NCBI GenBank assembly: GCA_039621445.1
Contig: CP154954.1
Coordinates: 73,288,308-73,352,307 of the forward strand
Length of the DNA stretch: 64,000 bases
Source: Euglena gracilis
Taxonomy: Eukaryota; Euglenida; Euglenophyceae; Euglenales
Direction: 5' to 3'
The position numbers were made by a program, and so were the translations under genes. Position 1 is the first letter of the stretch; each line of letters begins with the position of its first letter. Shown here in pieces: positions 34,401 through 64,000 of this stretch. The notes below the pieces were generated by a model. That model was not told the DNA's origin and did no database searches. It worked only from the letters and a program-made list of their open reading frames with translations.

Positions 34401-35255
34401 TCATTTGCCAACCATTGAAAGAGTTTCGCATCATTGCTTGCCTGCTCTGTTGAATGAGGTGATCATGTTAAACAGCAAACAAATTAGTAACAAAAAATGA
34501 AGAATTTTCATTAAGCTGTATGGTTATAAAAAAAAAACAGTTTGGAGCTATTACCCTGAGATATGACAGGCTGCCTCCACAACAGATGGGGGGGGGGGGG
34601 GCTATTCAGTTCTAAATGCACCAAAGAAAATCGGTGGTAGAAACTTTGGTGCATCCGGAACATATCGCATGCTCCACGTCATCCGGATATTCCAGAAAAT
34701 CCGTCAAAAGCACCGTGCATGATTGTACAAAGTGTCACATTGAGAATATCATGGACAATTTGCATACCTGAAACTCCCCTGAACGTCCCATATGGCTGCT
34801 TCTTCAGTAAAAGTTTTTTTTTGCAAAAAAATAGACATTTCGACAGAAGGGTAAAAGGGGTCATTTTGAGAATGTTTTTGTTGGGTGCCGATATTTCGAC
34901 ACAAAAAGCCAAATAATAACCTCGAAAAATAGTCCCCCCTCCGGGGATTTAAGGAACTGCCTGAGACCTTCCCACGAGGAGGATGTGCAATGCATGCATC
35001 AAAGGTCCAACCCACGAGTCAAACGTTTCAAATGGCTGTAGTGAAAATGGGCAAAATATGGCCCCAAGCCCCCCCCCAATTTCCCTTTGTGTTAGTGGAA
35101 TCGATTTGGGGCGGCTCATCATCAACGTTAGTGTCCACCTGTCGGGAGTCCAGCCCTCCGGAGGGCCAGGCCGTGGGAGCCCACAATGTGACACAGTGCC
35201 CCACCCCAGCCCGGCGGGACCCCCAGCGAAGCGCCGGGGCTCACACATCCAAAAG
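19728..35255 (+). CDS. Scattered exons of a Pro/Ser/Lys-rich protein with a four-cysteine zinc module (partial model)
   Basis: Nine plus-strand exon candidates (19728-19867, 20793-20900, about 21494-21610, 26731-26919, 28404-28628, 29324-29409, 30101-30226, 30825-30908, 35153-35255) share high GC3, GT-AG borders and low-complexity Pro/Ala/Ser/Lys composition. They may form one gene. The only domain-like part is a C-x2-C ... C-x2-C pair in the exon at 26731, probably binding zinc. The rest looks disordered, as in many nuclear regulators. Not all phases agree (the exons at 28404 and 29324 do not join directly), so exons are missing or more than one gene is present. Introns contain a 3.1-kb satellite and repeats. 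Start and stop were not found. Confidence 0.4.
20793..20900 (+). CDS. Candidate exon (plus-strand series, 2)
   Basis: Thirty-six codons between CTACCCACAG| and GCCAGC|GTTTTG. Encodes WQGSADPKAAANPKGG and LPLARPPPHRAWGRAS. The PPPHRA part matches the exon candidate at 1844-1913. Confidence 0.5.
21082..21240. repeat. Dispersed repeat shared with 27365-27680
   Basis: Starts with GGACCGTCCCTTGAGGACCG, then AAGGGCCAG, a CACATTTTT stretch, and GGTCCAAGGATGCCA. The same order of modules recurs at 27365-27680. Confidence 0.6.
21494..21610 (+). CDS. Candidate exon (plus-strand series, 3)
   Basis: The end is clear: GAGGCACTCAAG|GTATCC after WNASRPALAASADAFALPAG. The start lies in or before a C run and is uncertain. 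Confidence 0.45.
21901..25020. repeat. 3.1-kb pentanucleotide satellite with stepwise changing unit
   Basis: Successive blocks: ACAAT (about 21930-22004), CCAAT (22005-22166), ACAAT again (to 22680), ACAGT (22681-22800), AGAGT (to 22915), AGAAT (to 22975), ACTAT (to 23205), AGTAT (to 23345), CTCGT (to 23450), CTCGC, CTCGT, CTCGC, then CTCTC (about 23780-25020). Most neighbouring blocks differ by one base. Long open frames of repeated Leu/Ser or Arg/Glu here are artefacts. Confidence 0.9.
26458..26645. repeat. A-rich degenerate pentamer/tetramer array
   Basis: Units such as AAACA, GAACA and AATAA run up to the exon-bearing segment at 26.7 kb. Non-coding. Confidence 0.7.
26731..26919 (+). CDS. 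Exon with a C-x2-C / C-x2-C zinc-binding module (plus-strand series, 4)
   Basis: Sixty-three codons between CCTCCCGCAG| and GCCGCG|GTCGGC. Encodes LGDLPQGSLALWRKCGRCEV, then a hydrophobic spacer, then MVCRECLGEP and a Pro/Ala/Lys tail. The two C-x2-C pairs are 17 residues apart, as in treble-clef or ribbon zinc modules. Nearly every third position is G or C. The exact zinc-finger class cannot be named from this exon. Confidence 0.7.
27365..27680. repeat. Dispersed repeat shared with 21082-21240
   Basis: Bounded by GGCGGTCCTCAAGGGAC and CTTAAGGACCGCC in inverted orientation, so this longer copy looks like a full element with inverted ends. Contains GGTCCAAGGATGCCA internally. Confidence 0.6.
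28404..28628 (+). CDS. Candidate Pro/Ser-rich exon (plus-strand series, 5)
   Basis: Between CATGCAG| and CCGACG|GTTCCA. Encodes TVAAALPPPPTIPPLPLSPH and a Gly/Ser/Arg segment (SLSQRGSSGGQRSSGRPSP), then SPKPPPRLPSSAPGDR. Probably disordered. Confidence 0.55.
29324..29409 (+). CDS. Candidate exon (plus-strand series, 6)
   Basis: Acceptor CCAATTACAG|. The GC3-rich frame encodes RGLPLAGPKAGADHPAD and SKTSPGILAAA. The donor (GCA|GTCCCC) is weak. Confidence 0.45.
30101..30226 (+). CDS. Candidate exon (plus-strand series, 7)
   Basis: Forty-two codons between TGGGCCAG| and AATGAC|GTGCGG. Encodes GPSPPRSGRAHKGTLPAAP and ADPQLVCRRDVRRGAGP. GC-rich with moderate splice sites. Confidence 0.45.
30825..30908 (+). 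CDS. Candidate basic Ser/Pro/Lys exon (plus-strand series, 8)
   Basis: Twenty-eight codons between GTTCCGCAG| and GCAGGG|GTGTGC. Encodes KTRSTSPKPKRQHSG and PEPSPKVTPKAAG, a nuclear-localisation-like basic stretch. Confidence 0.55.
31488..31500. other. Assembly gap
   Basis: Thirteen N bases flanked by a C run and TTGTTTTTTT. Confidence 1.
33707..33845. repeat. GGCCATTTTA tandem array
   Basis: About ten decamer units with small variations, interrupted by a CCCCCACCTATAGGGGG hairpin. A short related run is at 42998-43024. Confidence 0.85.
34178..34372 (+). repeat. SINE-like dispersed repeat, copy 1
   Basis: Body with AATACTTTTTATGTCAAA, CTTGCAACAAATCA, ATGACGAGATATGC and GTTCATTAGGATAGAATAGA, followed by a GAACA-type pentamer tail. 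Other copies are at 36847-37075 (opposite strand) and 41635-41950. Confidence 0.75.
35153..35255 (+). CDS. Candidate exon (plus-strand series, 9)
   Basis: Acceptor GGGAGTCCAG| and very good donor CCAAAAG|GTGGGT. The best frame reads PPEGQAVGAHNVTQCPTPAR and RDPQRSAGAHTSKR. Confidence 0.4.
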
Positions 35256-35297
35256 GTGGGTGGGAGAGGCGGGGGCCGGAGCCAGTCACACGCCGTG

Positions 35298-35420
35298 ATC
35301 CCGGATCACCCGGATTCCCAGATCACCCGGATTCACGGATCACCCGGATTCACGGATCACCCGGATTCACGGATCACCCAGACTCACAGATCACCCGGAT
35401 TCACGGATCACCCGGATTCA
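35298..35420. repeat. 17-bp tandem repeat
   Basis: About seven units of GATCACCCGGATTCACG with few substitutions. It gives a repeated-peptide frame but lies in an intron-like setting. Confidence 0.9.
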
Positions 35421-36846
35421 GGGTCAAAACCCGCCCAAAATCGGCCAAACTTTTTCAAGCCCGACCTTTGGGCAGGCCAAAAACCAACCCCCCCCCCCCC
35501 CCCCAGGGGTCCAGCAGCCCCAACCCAGCCACCCACTCTCAAAACCTCCCGGAGGGTCAACTGGTCCAACGTCCACGGCAAGCCACCTCTTTGTCGTTGT
35601 TGATCCTATGGATTGAACGCCGGTGGGTGCTGATGAACCAAACTTAGTTGCGGACCACAGGGGGGGGGGGTCCAGACCACTCCCCCCCACTCGCCAAGGG
35701 GGGTCCGGACCGTTAATTCACTTGACGTCACTTAATGACGTTAAGTGAATCCATGGCGGTTAATCAAGGTAGATAAGTGAATCTCAGGGTTGATGGGGCC
35801 CCCAAAAAAACATCGAAATTTTCCTTCTGGCACTTGCACAGAAATTTCTTCACGTTTTTGACAAAAAATTGCCTAAAAAAATGCCTGAACTGACACTTTG
35901 AACTATATTGGGAGGCATTTGGCACTGGGCGAAAAATTGGTTACCTGGATGGTGCCACTTTGGCCTCCCCTCCAAGACCGGAGGGGGGTCCAGCCCCCCC
36001 CCCCCCGTAGCCTATTTTTCCTCTCCCCCCTCCACCCAGGGGCTCAACCCACTCAGTCCCAGGCAAAGACAGGAAAGGCTATGGCCCAAGCAACCCTGGA
36101 GCAAAGTTTGCACATTGGGAACCTTTGGCACTCATGCTGAGCATCCAAAAAAGGAAGCTCCCTTTTTTTGGATGTTTTTTTGAAACACAAATCAATGTGA
36201 GAGGACAGCTGGTGCTGAGCTTGTGCAAATGGGGGGGGGGGCAAGCGTTCAGGGGCTTCGTCAAATGGTCGTTGATGCTCCTTTTCACTTGTGATGTGTC
36301 GGCGTCGGGGGAGGGGGCACACACAAGGACCACGGCGTGGCCGGAGTGGCCAGAGGGCGACAACTGGGGAAGGCAAGCCACTGGAATACAGTGCAATGCG
36401 GCCCCGCGTGTGGCTCAACCTGGATGATTCCATTCATTCAAAGTTGGAGTGGACCCTGCTCCCCGTGAAATTGAGAGAAAATTTTGGTTTCGAGGTGTTT
36501 AAAAGGTTCAAGGAAGGTTTCCAAAATCAGGTGCATGTTTATTTTATTTTATTTTACTCATTATTTTTGATATTATTATATATTATAAATATTACATATT
36601 ATATGTATTGTGTATGTTGTATTATGTGTGTGTATATATTAATAATATTGTGTGTGTATATATTATATAATATTGTTCATCTTATTTGTCAACACGTCCA
36701 TCACCTCAACCATGTTTATCAGTTGATTCTATGGGGGGGGGGACAAGTGGTGAATGCAGGAAAATGCTGAATGCTTGTTTGTGAAAAATGTGCAGTGCAA
36801 AAAATTCTTGACTCGGGTCAGAAAGTTTGGATTTAACAAGTTAAAA

Positions 36847-37075
36847 TGTACCTCCATTCTATTCCACTCTATTCTGTTCTATTCCATCCTCTCCTATTCA
36901 ATTCAATTCCACTCTGTTCTGTTCTATTTCTATTATATCCTAATGAACACATTGCATATCTCGTCATACGCATGATTTGTTGCAAGGTATTATATCATAT
37001 TGTATTGTGTTATTCTATGTTTTATTGACATAAAAGGTATTTAATTTATTCATGTTCATTTTGCCTGTCTCCAGT
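36847..37075 (-). repeat. SINE-like dispersed repeat, copy 2
   Basis: Reverse-complement copy of the 34178-34372 repeat, with the pentamer tail on its left (36850-36930). Confidence 0.75.
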
Positions 37076-40000
37076 TGAGTCTGATCAACCTCATATTTGC
37101 CGGCTAACAGCTTCACCGGTTCTGGGCTGACAAAGCTTGCCGATGCAGTTGTAGTTAACCAGCAAGACAATGTGGTGCAAGGGACAGAGGGCCATGCAAT
37201 CCGCACCGTCAAACTGATTCCAGAAGCACCACACAGGTGTTTTCTTCAGAACACCCCGGGGGGTCCTACGAGCTGGCTGGACAAAGGTGCTGGCTGGACC
37301 TCCCAGGCAGGGGTGTCCAGGAGGGGGGGGGGGGGTGCGGCTGGCTGTGAGCTGGGCGGGTGCCCTCCCCCAAAAAAAAACAGGCAAAAAGCCCAAATCC
37401 AGCCGAGCAGGCATTTTGCGGCCAGAATTCGGAGGCGACACCCCAAACCACTCAAAAACGGCATTTTTGGCCATTGTTTCAAGTTTTCTGGATTTGGGAG
37501 GTGGGGCGTTGTTATCAGGGCTGGGATTTGGAGGCTTTTGTTGGGGGGGGGCATATCTTGTGCATTATTCCTGTGAGGGTTCTCTGCAATATAATTGTTC
37601 CAAAGCAAAAAAAACTTCCAATTCAGCTTCATCTCAAGCCACTAGTACACTGAGAAACATTGAGAAAAAAACAAGGACAGGTGGCAGAACAAATGTGAAA
37701 TGCATTGAAAATGGATAGATGAATTTCTTTCACAGGCATGTGAATTCACTAATCGCAGAAAGATGGGAAATTTGACGTGGTACGTCCACACGCGAGCGCT
37801 CCAACCCTGCAGCCCTGAAGTTCACAGTGTGTTCTTTTCTTGCTCGGCAGGATAAGACGCTCACGCTTCTGTCGGCGTCACCCCCATGAGCTTACATATC
37901 ATAATGTAATGCAGTGCTTCATAATGAACACCAACAAGGATTTCTTGACGGGTCCCGGGGCGGTCCAGCCAGAAGGCCGGAAAAGGGGTGTTAGCTGAGG
38001 GGAAAAGGTTTGCAGTTCAGATTTTTTTTCGCGCATTGATCTCCACTGCAGATCTCAAAACAATACAGCAGATGGACTGATAAAATGGATGCAAAAATAC
38101 GGTCATGCGCACAAACATTAAAAAGAGAGAGCAAACACCTTTCCAAATGTTAATATGCCGTTAAAACAAAAAAGATACCCAGTGGTACCCGACGAAATTC
38201 AGCTCGGATGACAAATGACATCTGGGGTGGGGGCCTCTAATAAGCCTCGAATAAACACCGTCATACATGCACACCCTAAAAACATTGGATCTAAAATGCA
38301 CAAGCACTTGTGCAATTATTGGAGGGGTATGTGCGCACATTAGTGCGGAACAACATTGCAAAAAATTAAACTTTCAAAATGAATTGCAAAAAATATTTCT
38401 GCTTTTTTCTGCTTTTCTTTCTTTTTGGGGGGAAATATGCAACTTGGCCCTTCAAATGATGAAAGTCAAAAAATGCAAAAAAAATGCAAACAAAAGCAAA
38501 CAAAAATGCAAAAAAATGCAAAAAAATGCAAATTGCATAAAATCCCTAGAAAAGCCTGGAATATAACAGAGTTTTGCTGCCTAATATCCGTAAACATGTG
38601 ACAATGCCGATGTACCTGTCAATGATTCACAAACAAGACCTCGGAAGACAACGTCAAGCACTGAAGCTTTGAAAATCAACATGAATGGCACCTGCACGTT
38701 CAGTCTAAGCAAATCTGAAATGACAAAAACAAACTCGGAAATCATTCACTCCTTTGCAAAGCTGACTTTTAATAGGGTGGAAGTATCAAAGACCCCAGGC
38801 AACTGCAGAGGGACCAGAGACAAAACTTGACATGGCGACCAACTATAAAAAAATTTTCCAGGGCAAAAAAAATATATATATATAATGCAAAAAAAAATGC
38901 AAATTTCGGAAAAACCTGAATATGCAAAAAAAATGCAAATTATGCAAGTTGCTTATTCCCCCCTCTGCTGTACGCTGCCCCTCTTTGGGGGGAACTAATA
39001 TGAAATCCCAGATAAATTGTTCCAAAAACTGAACATCAACTCTGAAGGACAATTTGAAAAATAAATTTATCATATTTCAAAATGGAAAGGCCATTTTTAA
39101 AAAAAATTCAAAACCAACGAAAAAAAATGAACATTACCATCCTTGCTCCTTTTCCAAAAGGAGCTGCCTTTTTTATAATAAAAAAAACATTTCAAAAATG
39201 GGCCTTTTGGGGCTTCTGGCAGCCTCTGGGCTGGTGTGCCTTGGGCGGGTGCCCAGGCACTTTTGGCCCTTTGCCCAACCCCCCTCTCCCCGTGGCCCTG
39301 TGGCAGTGGCCCTGTGGCAGGAGGGCGGGGAGGATGGGTGCCTGCTAAGGTGGACCCCCCCTCAGTTGCACTCCGGCTTCTTGTGTGTTTGTGGCCGGCG
39401 CTGACTTCGCTTCTGGCCCAGCTTGTGCCCAAGGTAGACCCCCCCCTCCTGTGGCAGGGTCGGCCATGCCTCAAAATTCAGCCGGACCCAGAGGTTCAAG
39501 GCTGGATGGGGGAAAGGAAATCCGAACTTTGCGGCGCGACGCCGGGCGGTTGGGCGGGGGACATCCAGGCGGTCTAGGGTCAGCGGGTGGCAGCGATGCC
39601 CCCCGGCAGAGCAAAAGTGTATCTTACAGCGAGGGGAGGGTGGCGGTGGGGGGCAGGGTTTGATATACGGACGGGGGGGGGGTGGTCCGGACCCCCCTGC
39701 GGGCCAGGAGGGGGGGGGGGGGGGGGGGGGGCAACCCCCACCTGGACCATGTACGCCCTCCTTATATCAAACCCTGGCGGGGGGAACGACAACGTCACTT
39801 ATTGGTCGTTAGAAAGCCTCTCGGTTGTAGTTCCAGCCGCCGTCTGGGAGCTGTGGCGAGACACGGGAGTGCGCAGTACAACAAACAGGGGGTCTACAAG
39901 AAAGGGGGGGAAGGGTGTTGCCAGGTGGCAGGCAAATGAAACTGTCCCTGTGCAGCATTGAGGGTGTCTTTCCCCCGCCGTTTCTCAGCAGACCCTTGGG

Positions 40001-40160
40001 TGGCCCGTTTGGGTCCAAAGATAAAATAAGAGACTATCTTGTCTCAAGGGACGTGGTTTCCTTCCTGTCGCTCAAGGACCGCCTTGAACACACAAGCACC
40101 ATCCCACTGACCACACCATTGCACCGCACCGCACCGCACCGCACCGCGCGCGCGCGCGCG

Positions 40161-40242
<82 letters not shown>

Positions 40243-40253
40243 ACACCACACCA

Positions 40254-40706
40254 CCAGGGAATTTCTTAAGGACCCCCCCCCCGGGGGGGTCCAGCCTCCG
40301 GCTGGCAAAAAGGCTGCTGGCTGGAAATGAGGGTCCGGGGCTGGAGGGGGCTTGGCTGGGCTGGGTCGATGAAAAACAAATTTTTCTGAAACATTTTGCC
40401 TACTTGATGCTAAAGCCAGGACTGTAGGAACAAGACATTGAGGGTGAAATCTCTGACGAAGGAAAAAAATGCAGGGATAGGTGTGCTGGCAGCCTAGTTG
40501 GCTGGCCAGCCTGCGGTCAGCTTGCCCAGCCTTCGGCTGGCTGGCCCGGCCTCCGGCTGGGCTGGACCCGACTCTATATTTCACTCGACCCCCCCGGGGG
40601 GGGGGGGGGGCTCCCAGCACAAGTTTGGGCTGCTGGCAGGATTTGAGCTGCTGGCTGGCTGCCACCCCCGGGGTAGGGTACCCTCCGGCTTAAGAAATCC
40701 CCTGCA
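40254..40706. repeat. Repeat element with CAGGGAATTTCTTAAG inverted ends, copy 1
   Basis: The left end reads CAGGGAATTTCTTAAGGA and the right end CTTAAGAAATCCCCTG. Internally it has C/G-run palindromes flanked by TCCAGCC and many CTGGCTGG modules. Confidence 0.65.
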
Positions 40707-40766
40707 CACCACACCACACCACACCACACGCACACACGCGCGCGCGCACACGCACACACGCACACA

Positions 40767-40798
<32 letters not shown>

Positions 40799-40838
40799 CA
40801 CACGCACACACGCACGCACGCACGCACGCACGCACAAG
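40707..40838. repeat. CACG/CA microsatellite
   Basis: Pentamer CACAC start, then CGCA repeats. It begins a few bases beyond the donor of the last identified ammonium transporter exon. Confidence 0.9.
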
Positions 40839-40846
40839 TGCATCAC

Positions 40847-61925
<21,079 letters not shown>

Positions 61926-62027
61926 CTGCAACTGAACGAAGGGGAGCAGGAGCAGCACATGGTCGAGTGCGAGGCACTGGACAGCCCCTGTTTTTTGAAG
62001 AAATGGGGAGGGTGCTTCCCCACCCAT

Positions 62028-64000
62028 GACAGGCTGGTGTGCAGAAAGTTTTCAGAAAGGACGAATTGTGATGGGTGTGGCTATGTGACTCGATTGACCT
62101 GCAGCCCCCCAGGAATGGCTTTCCAAGAAAGCATAGCGGGGAGGACCTTCGGACCTCTCCCCGCCCACCACAGCACCGCACAAGGCCAGATTCCCTTTGT
62201 GCCGAACACCTCCAGGTTTGACATGAATTAAACCAAAAAAAAAAGGTATATATGTTACGGGGTAACATATAGGTAAAATAGAATATAATATAATATAAAT
62301 ATATATTTATAACATATATAACATATATAATGTTACATGTATTTTATGTATATGTTGGAATATAATATAATATAAATATACATTTATATTATATAAATAT
62401 ATTACATATATTTATTTATTCCATTTATTGTTTCTTTGAAAATATAGCCAAAATTCTTCAGCTTATGAGCTTCTTGAACTTTTTCAGCAGGAAAAGGACT
62501 CAAAATGCTTGAAAGTGAAAGAAAAAGGGGTTGGCACTTCCCGATGCGTAGCACCGGATGCCATTTTGGAACCTTCCAAGGAGGGGGTGGGTGGTCCAGA
62601 CCTCCCCACCTGGGGGAGGGTCTGCCCCCACCACTCCTGCCACCTTCACCACCTTCCGGGGGGGGGGGGAGGATCATACAGTCACTTAGTCACTGGCCGA
62701 CCCAGGAAAGACTGGGTTTTTCAGACTGACTGAATGGTTATTGGCCCATACCCCCCTCCCCTGGGGGGGGGGGGTCAGCAAAAACCCACTAAAGTGACCC
62801 GGCGTCAAAAGCGCCAGAAAGATTCTTTGGTCTTTTTTTCACTTTTTTGATCAAATATCTTTTGGATTCCAGAATGGCCGACCCCCCGGGGGGTTGTGAC
62901 TGACGGGTTTTCCGGGGGAAAAAAAGTGAGTGACTGGTTTTGGAAGAGTGGAAGTTACTGACCCCCCGGGGGGTTGGTAAAAAAATTGTATGGGTAGGAT
63001 GGGGGTGGGGATCTCCTCACCTCACCCGCCAAAGGGCTTCCCATCCCCCAGCAGACCAGGCTCCCTGCCAATACGCCCAGTGCGAACTCCTCCATGACCC
63101 CACACCCACCAATGGCTCACACCTCCCCCCTCCCCCTGAGGTAATGACACAGGTCAAACTGGGCCCAGCAGAGGAAGGGGTCCACTCAGGGTTCAAGCAG
63201 CATCACCAACAGCCCAAGGGGGTCAACAACCGGGGGGGGGGGCAACATGGAGGGGAGGGGCAGAGACATTCTAAACAAACACCTCTCCTGTCCGTTAAGG
63301 GACAAGGGGTGCGGGGGAAAATAGCCTGAGGGCGCATGGTTCCACCGAAGGCCGTGGGGAAAAGACCGCCTCTGCATGTCCCCTTGCCATTGCTCGCTTG
63401 CCTCAACAACCGTGTATTTGGGGAACATGCAACGTACTTGCCAACCAACAGACCCAAGCGGGCTCTCTGGTTACACGGGACAATGACTTCGCCCGTGGTC
63501 GACTCACCTCGCACAAATCCATTCTTTCCAGCAACACCAATAATAGCATTTCAACTGCTCCGATTTGTTTCAAATCATCTCAAAAAAAAAACACTTAATT
63601 TTAAAAAAAATCACAGTCCAATAGAAAAACCTTCATATTCAACATGAAGCCTTTGATTTGATCATGTGCACATTTTGCAAACACGGTTGACTTTTTGGAG
63701 GATGTGGGCCTGCGCAAGCCGCATGGAGAAAGGATGCATACAGTCGTCACTCGGGCTTCCAGCGCAGCCAGCCTGCGGGTGGGAGAGGTTTGCCCAGAGC
63801 ATCGCATCGATGGGCATTCTTTTAACAATTCCTTTGGGGAGGGGGAGGGGGATGAACTTCCGACTGGCAACGTGGAAGGCACCTGAAGCTTAAACATTCT
63901 GGGAATCTTCAAACATCATCAAACATCACAGCTCAAATTTGGTTTCCTCCGATTCACCAACCCTTGCAATTAAGAAAATGTTGTGCATCCTTGAGCTTAG
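62028..64000. other. Repeat-bearing region without a supported gene
   Basis: Holds the AT microsatellite and a GACTGGTTTTT-family repeat (62690-62980). The missing first exon of the ammonium transporter should lie here or beyond, but no signal-peptide or start exon with splice support was recognised. Confidence 0.4.
62280..62415. repeat. AT-rich microsatellite
   Basis: ATATAA/TATATTTATA repeats with internal symmetry. Non-coding. Confidence 0.8.

Larger units (their letters stand above)
31000..35150. other. Non-coding stretch with dispersed repeats
   Basis: Contains C/G-run palindromes, a GGCGCC...TTTTTTTGAAAAGGTGCT repeat (about 32775-32850), a GGCCATTTTA array (33707-33845) and a SINE-like copy (34178-34372). 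No supported exon. Confidence 0.5.
35260..40846. other. Non-coding stretch
   Basis: Holds C/G-run hairpins, AT-rich segments, A-rich tracts (38460-38530, 39070-39190), a CG/CA array (40133-40240) and a repeat with CAGGGAATTTCTTAAG ends. A possible minus-strand mini-exon near 36330-36368 (reading LSPSGHSGHAVVL) could be a further ammonium-transporter tail exon but is too short to call. Confidence 0.45.

Noticed and set aside
35298-35420. CRISPR-like array from the 17-bp repeats
   Set aside because: The units are directly adjacent with no spacers, in a eukaryotic intron-like context.
36326-36368. Possible extra tail exon of the ammonium transporter (LSPSGHSGHAVVL)
   Set aside because: Good acceptor and compatible phase, but too short, and a similar GGCCACTCCGG stretch occurs in another intron.

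Overview
This is a repeat-rich nuclear window from a eukaryote, probably a large-genome alga or protist. The coding signal is a set of short, GC3-rich exons (about 70-230 bp, some longer) with GT-AG junctions. These sit in introns and intergenic DNA dominated by C-run/G-run palindromes, fold-back repeats and microsatellites. No prokaryotic operons, CRISPR arrays, rRNA or tRNA genes were seen. The species cannot be fixed from the sequence alone. A 13-base run of N at 31488-31500 marks an assembly gap. || Region 1 (1-4371): repeats, one fold-back element (about 1261-1568) and two candidate plus-strand exons. || Region 2 (4372-15188): the main discovery, a discrete 10.8-kb DNA element. It has about 31-bp imperfect terminal inverted repeats (TIRs) and a 5-bp AACAA duplication on both sides. 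It carries two minus-strand genes that I could splice with consistent reading phase. Gene B (about 799 aa, 3 exons) is a candidate transposase-like protein with three acidic motifs. Gene A (about 978 aa, 7 exons) starts with a ParB/sulfiredoxin-like domain and ends in a long charged tail with one apparent frameshift. A palindrome based on TGCGCGCAATTGCGCGCA occurs more than 20 times, only inside this element, including one copy at the same distance from each end. || Region 3 (15.2-40 kb): two minus-strand exons of an unrecognised gene (15.8 and 18.7 kb). A scattered series of plus-strand exons (19.7-35.3 kb) looks like one Pro/Ser/Lys-rich protein with a four-cysteine zinc-binding module. A roughly 3.1-kb pentanucleotide satellite (21.9-25.0 kb) changes its unit stepwise. 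|| Region 4 (40.8-61.9 kb): one minus-strand ammonium transporter (Amt/Mep/Rh family) gene assembled from 14 small exons over 21 kb. Phases match at every junction and both pore histidine motifs are present. Its largest intron (52.1-45.7 kb) holds a 2.4-kb GTGC/GT array. The first coding exon and the terminal exon were not found. || Region 5 (62-64 kb): repeats and no supported gene. || Several dispersed repeat families (fold-backs ending in GGCAG, elements ending in CAGGGAATTTCTTAAG, a SINE-like family with pentamer tails, and GACTGGTTTTT and GGCGCCGAAAATTTTTG families) recur across the window.
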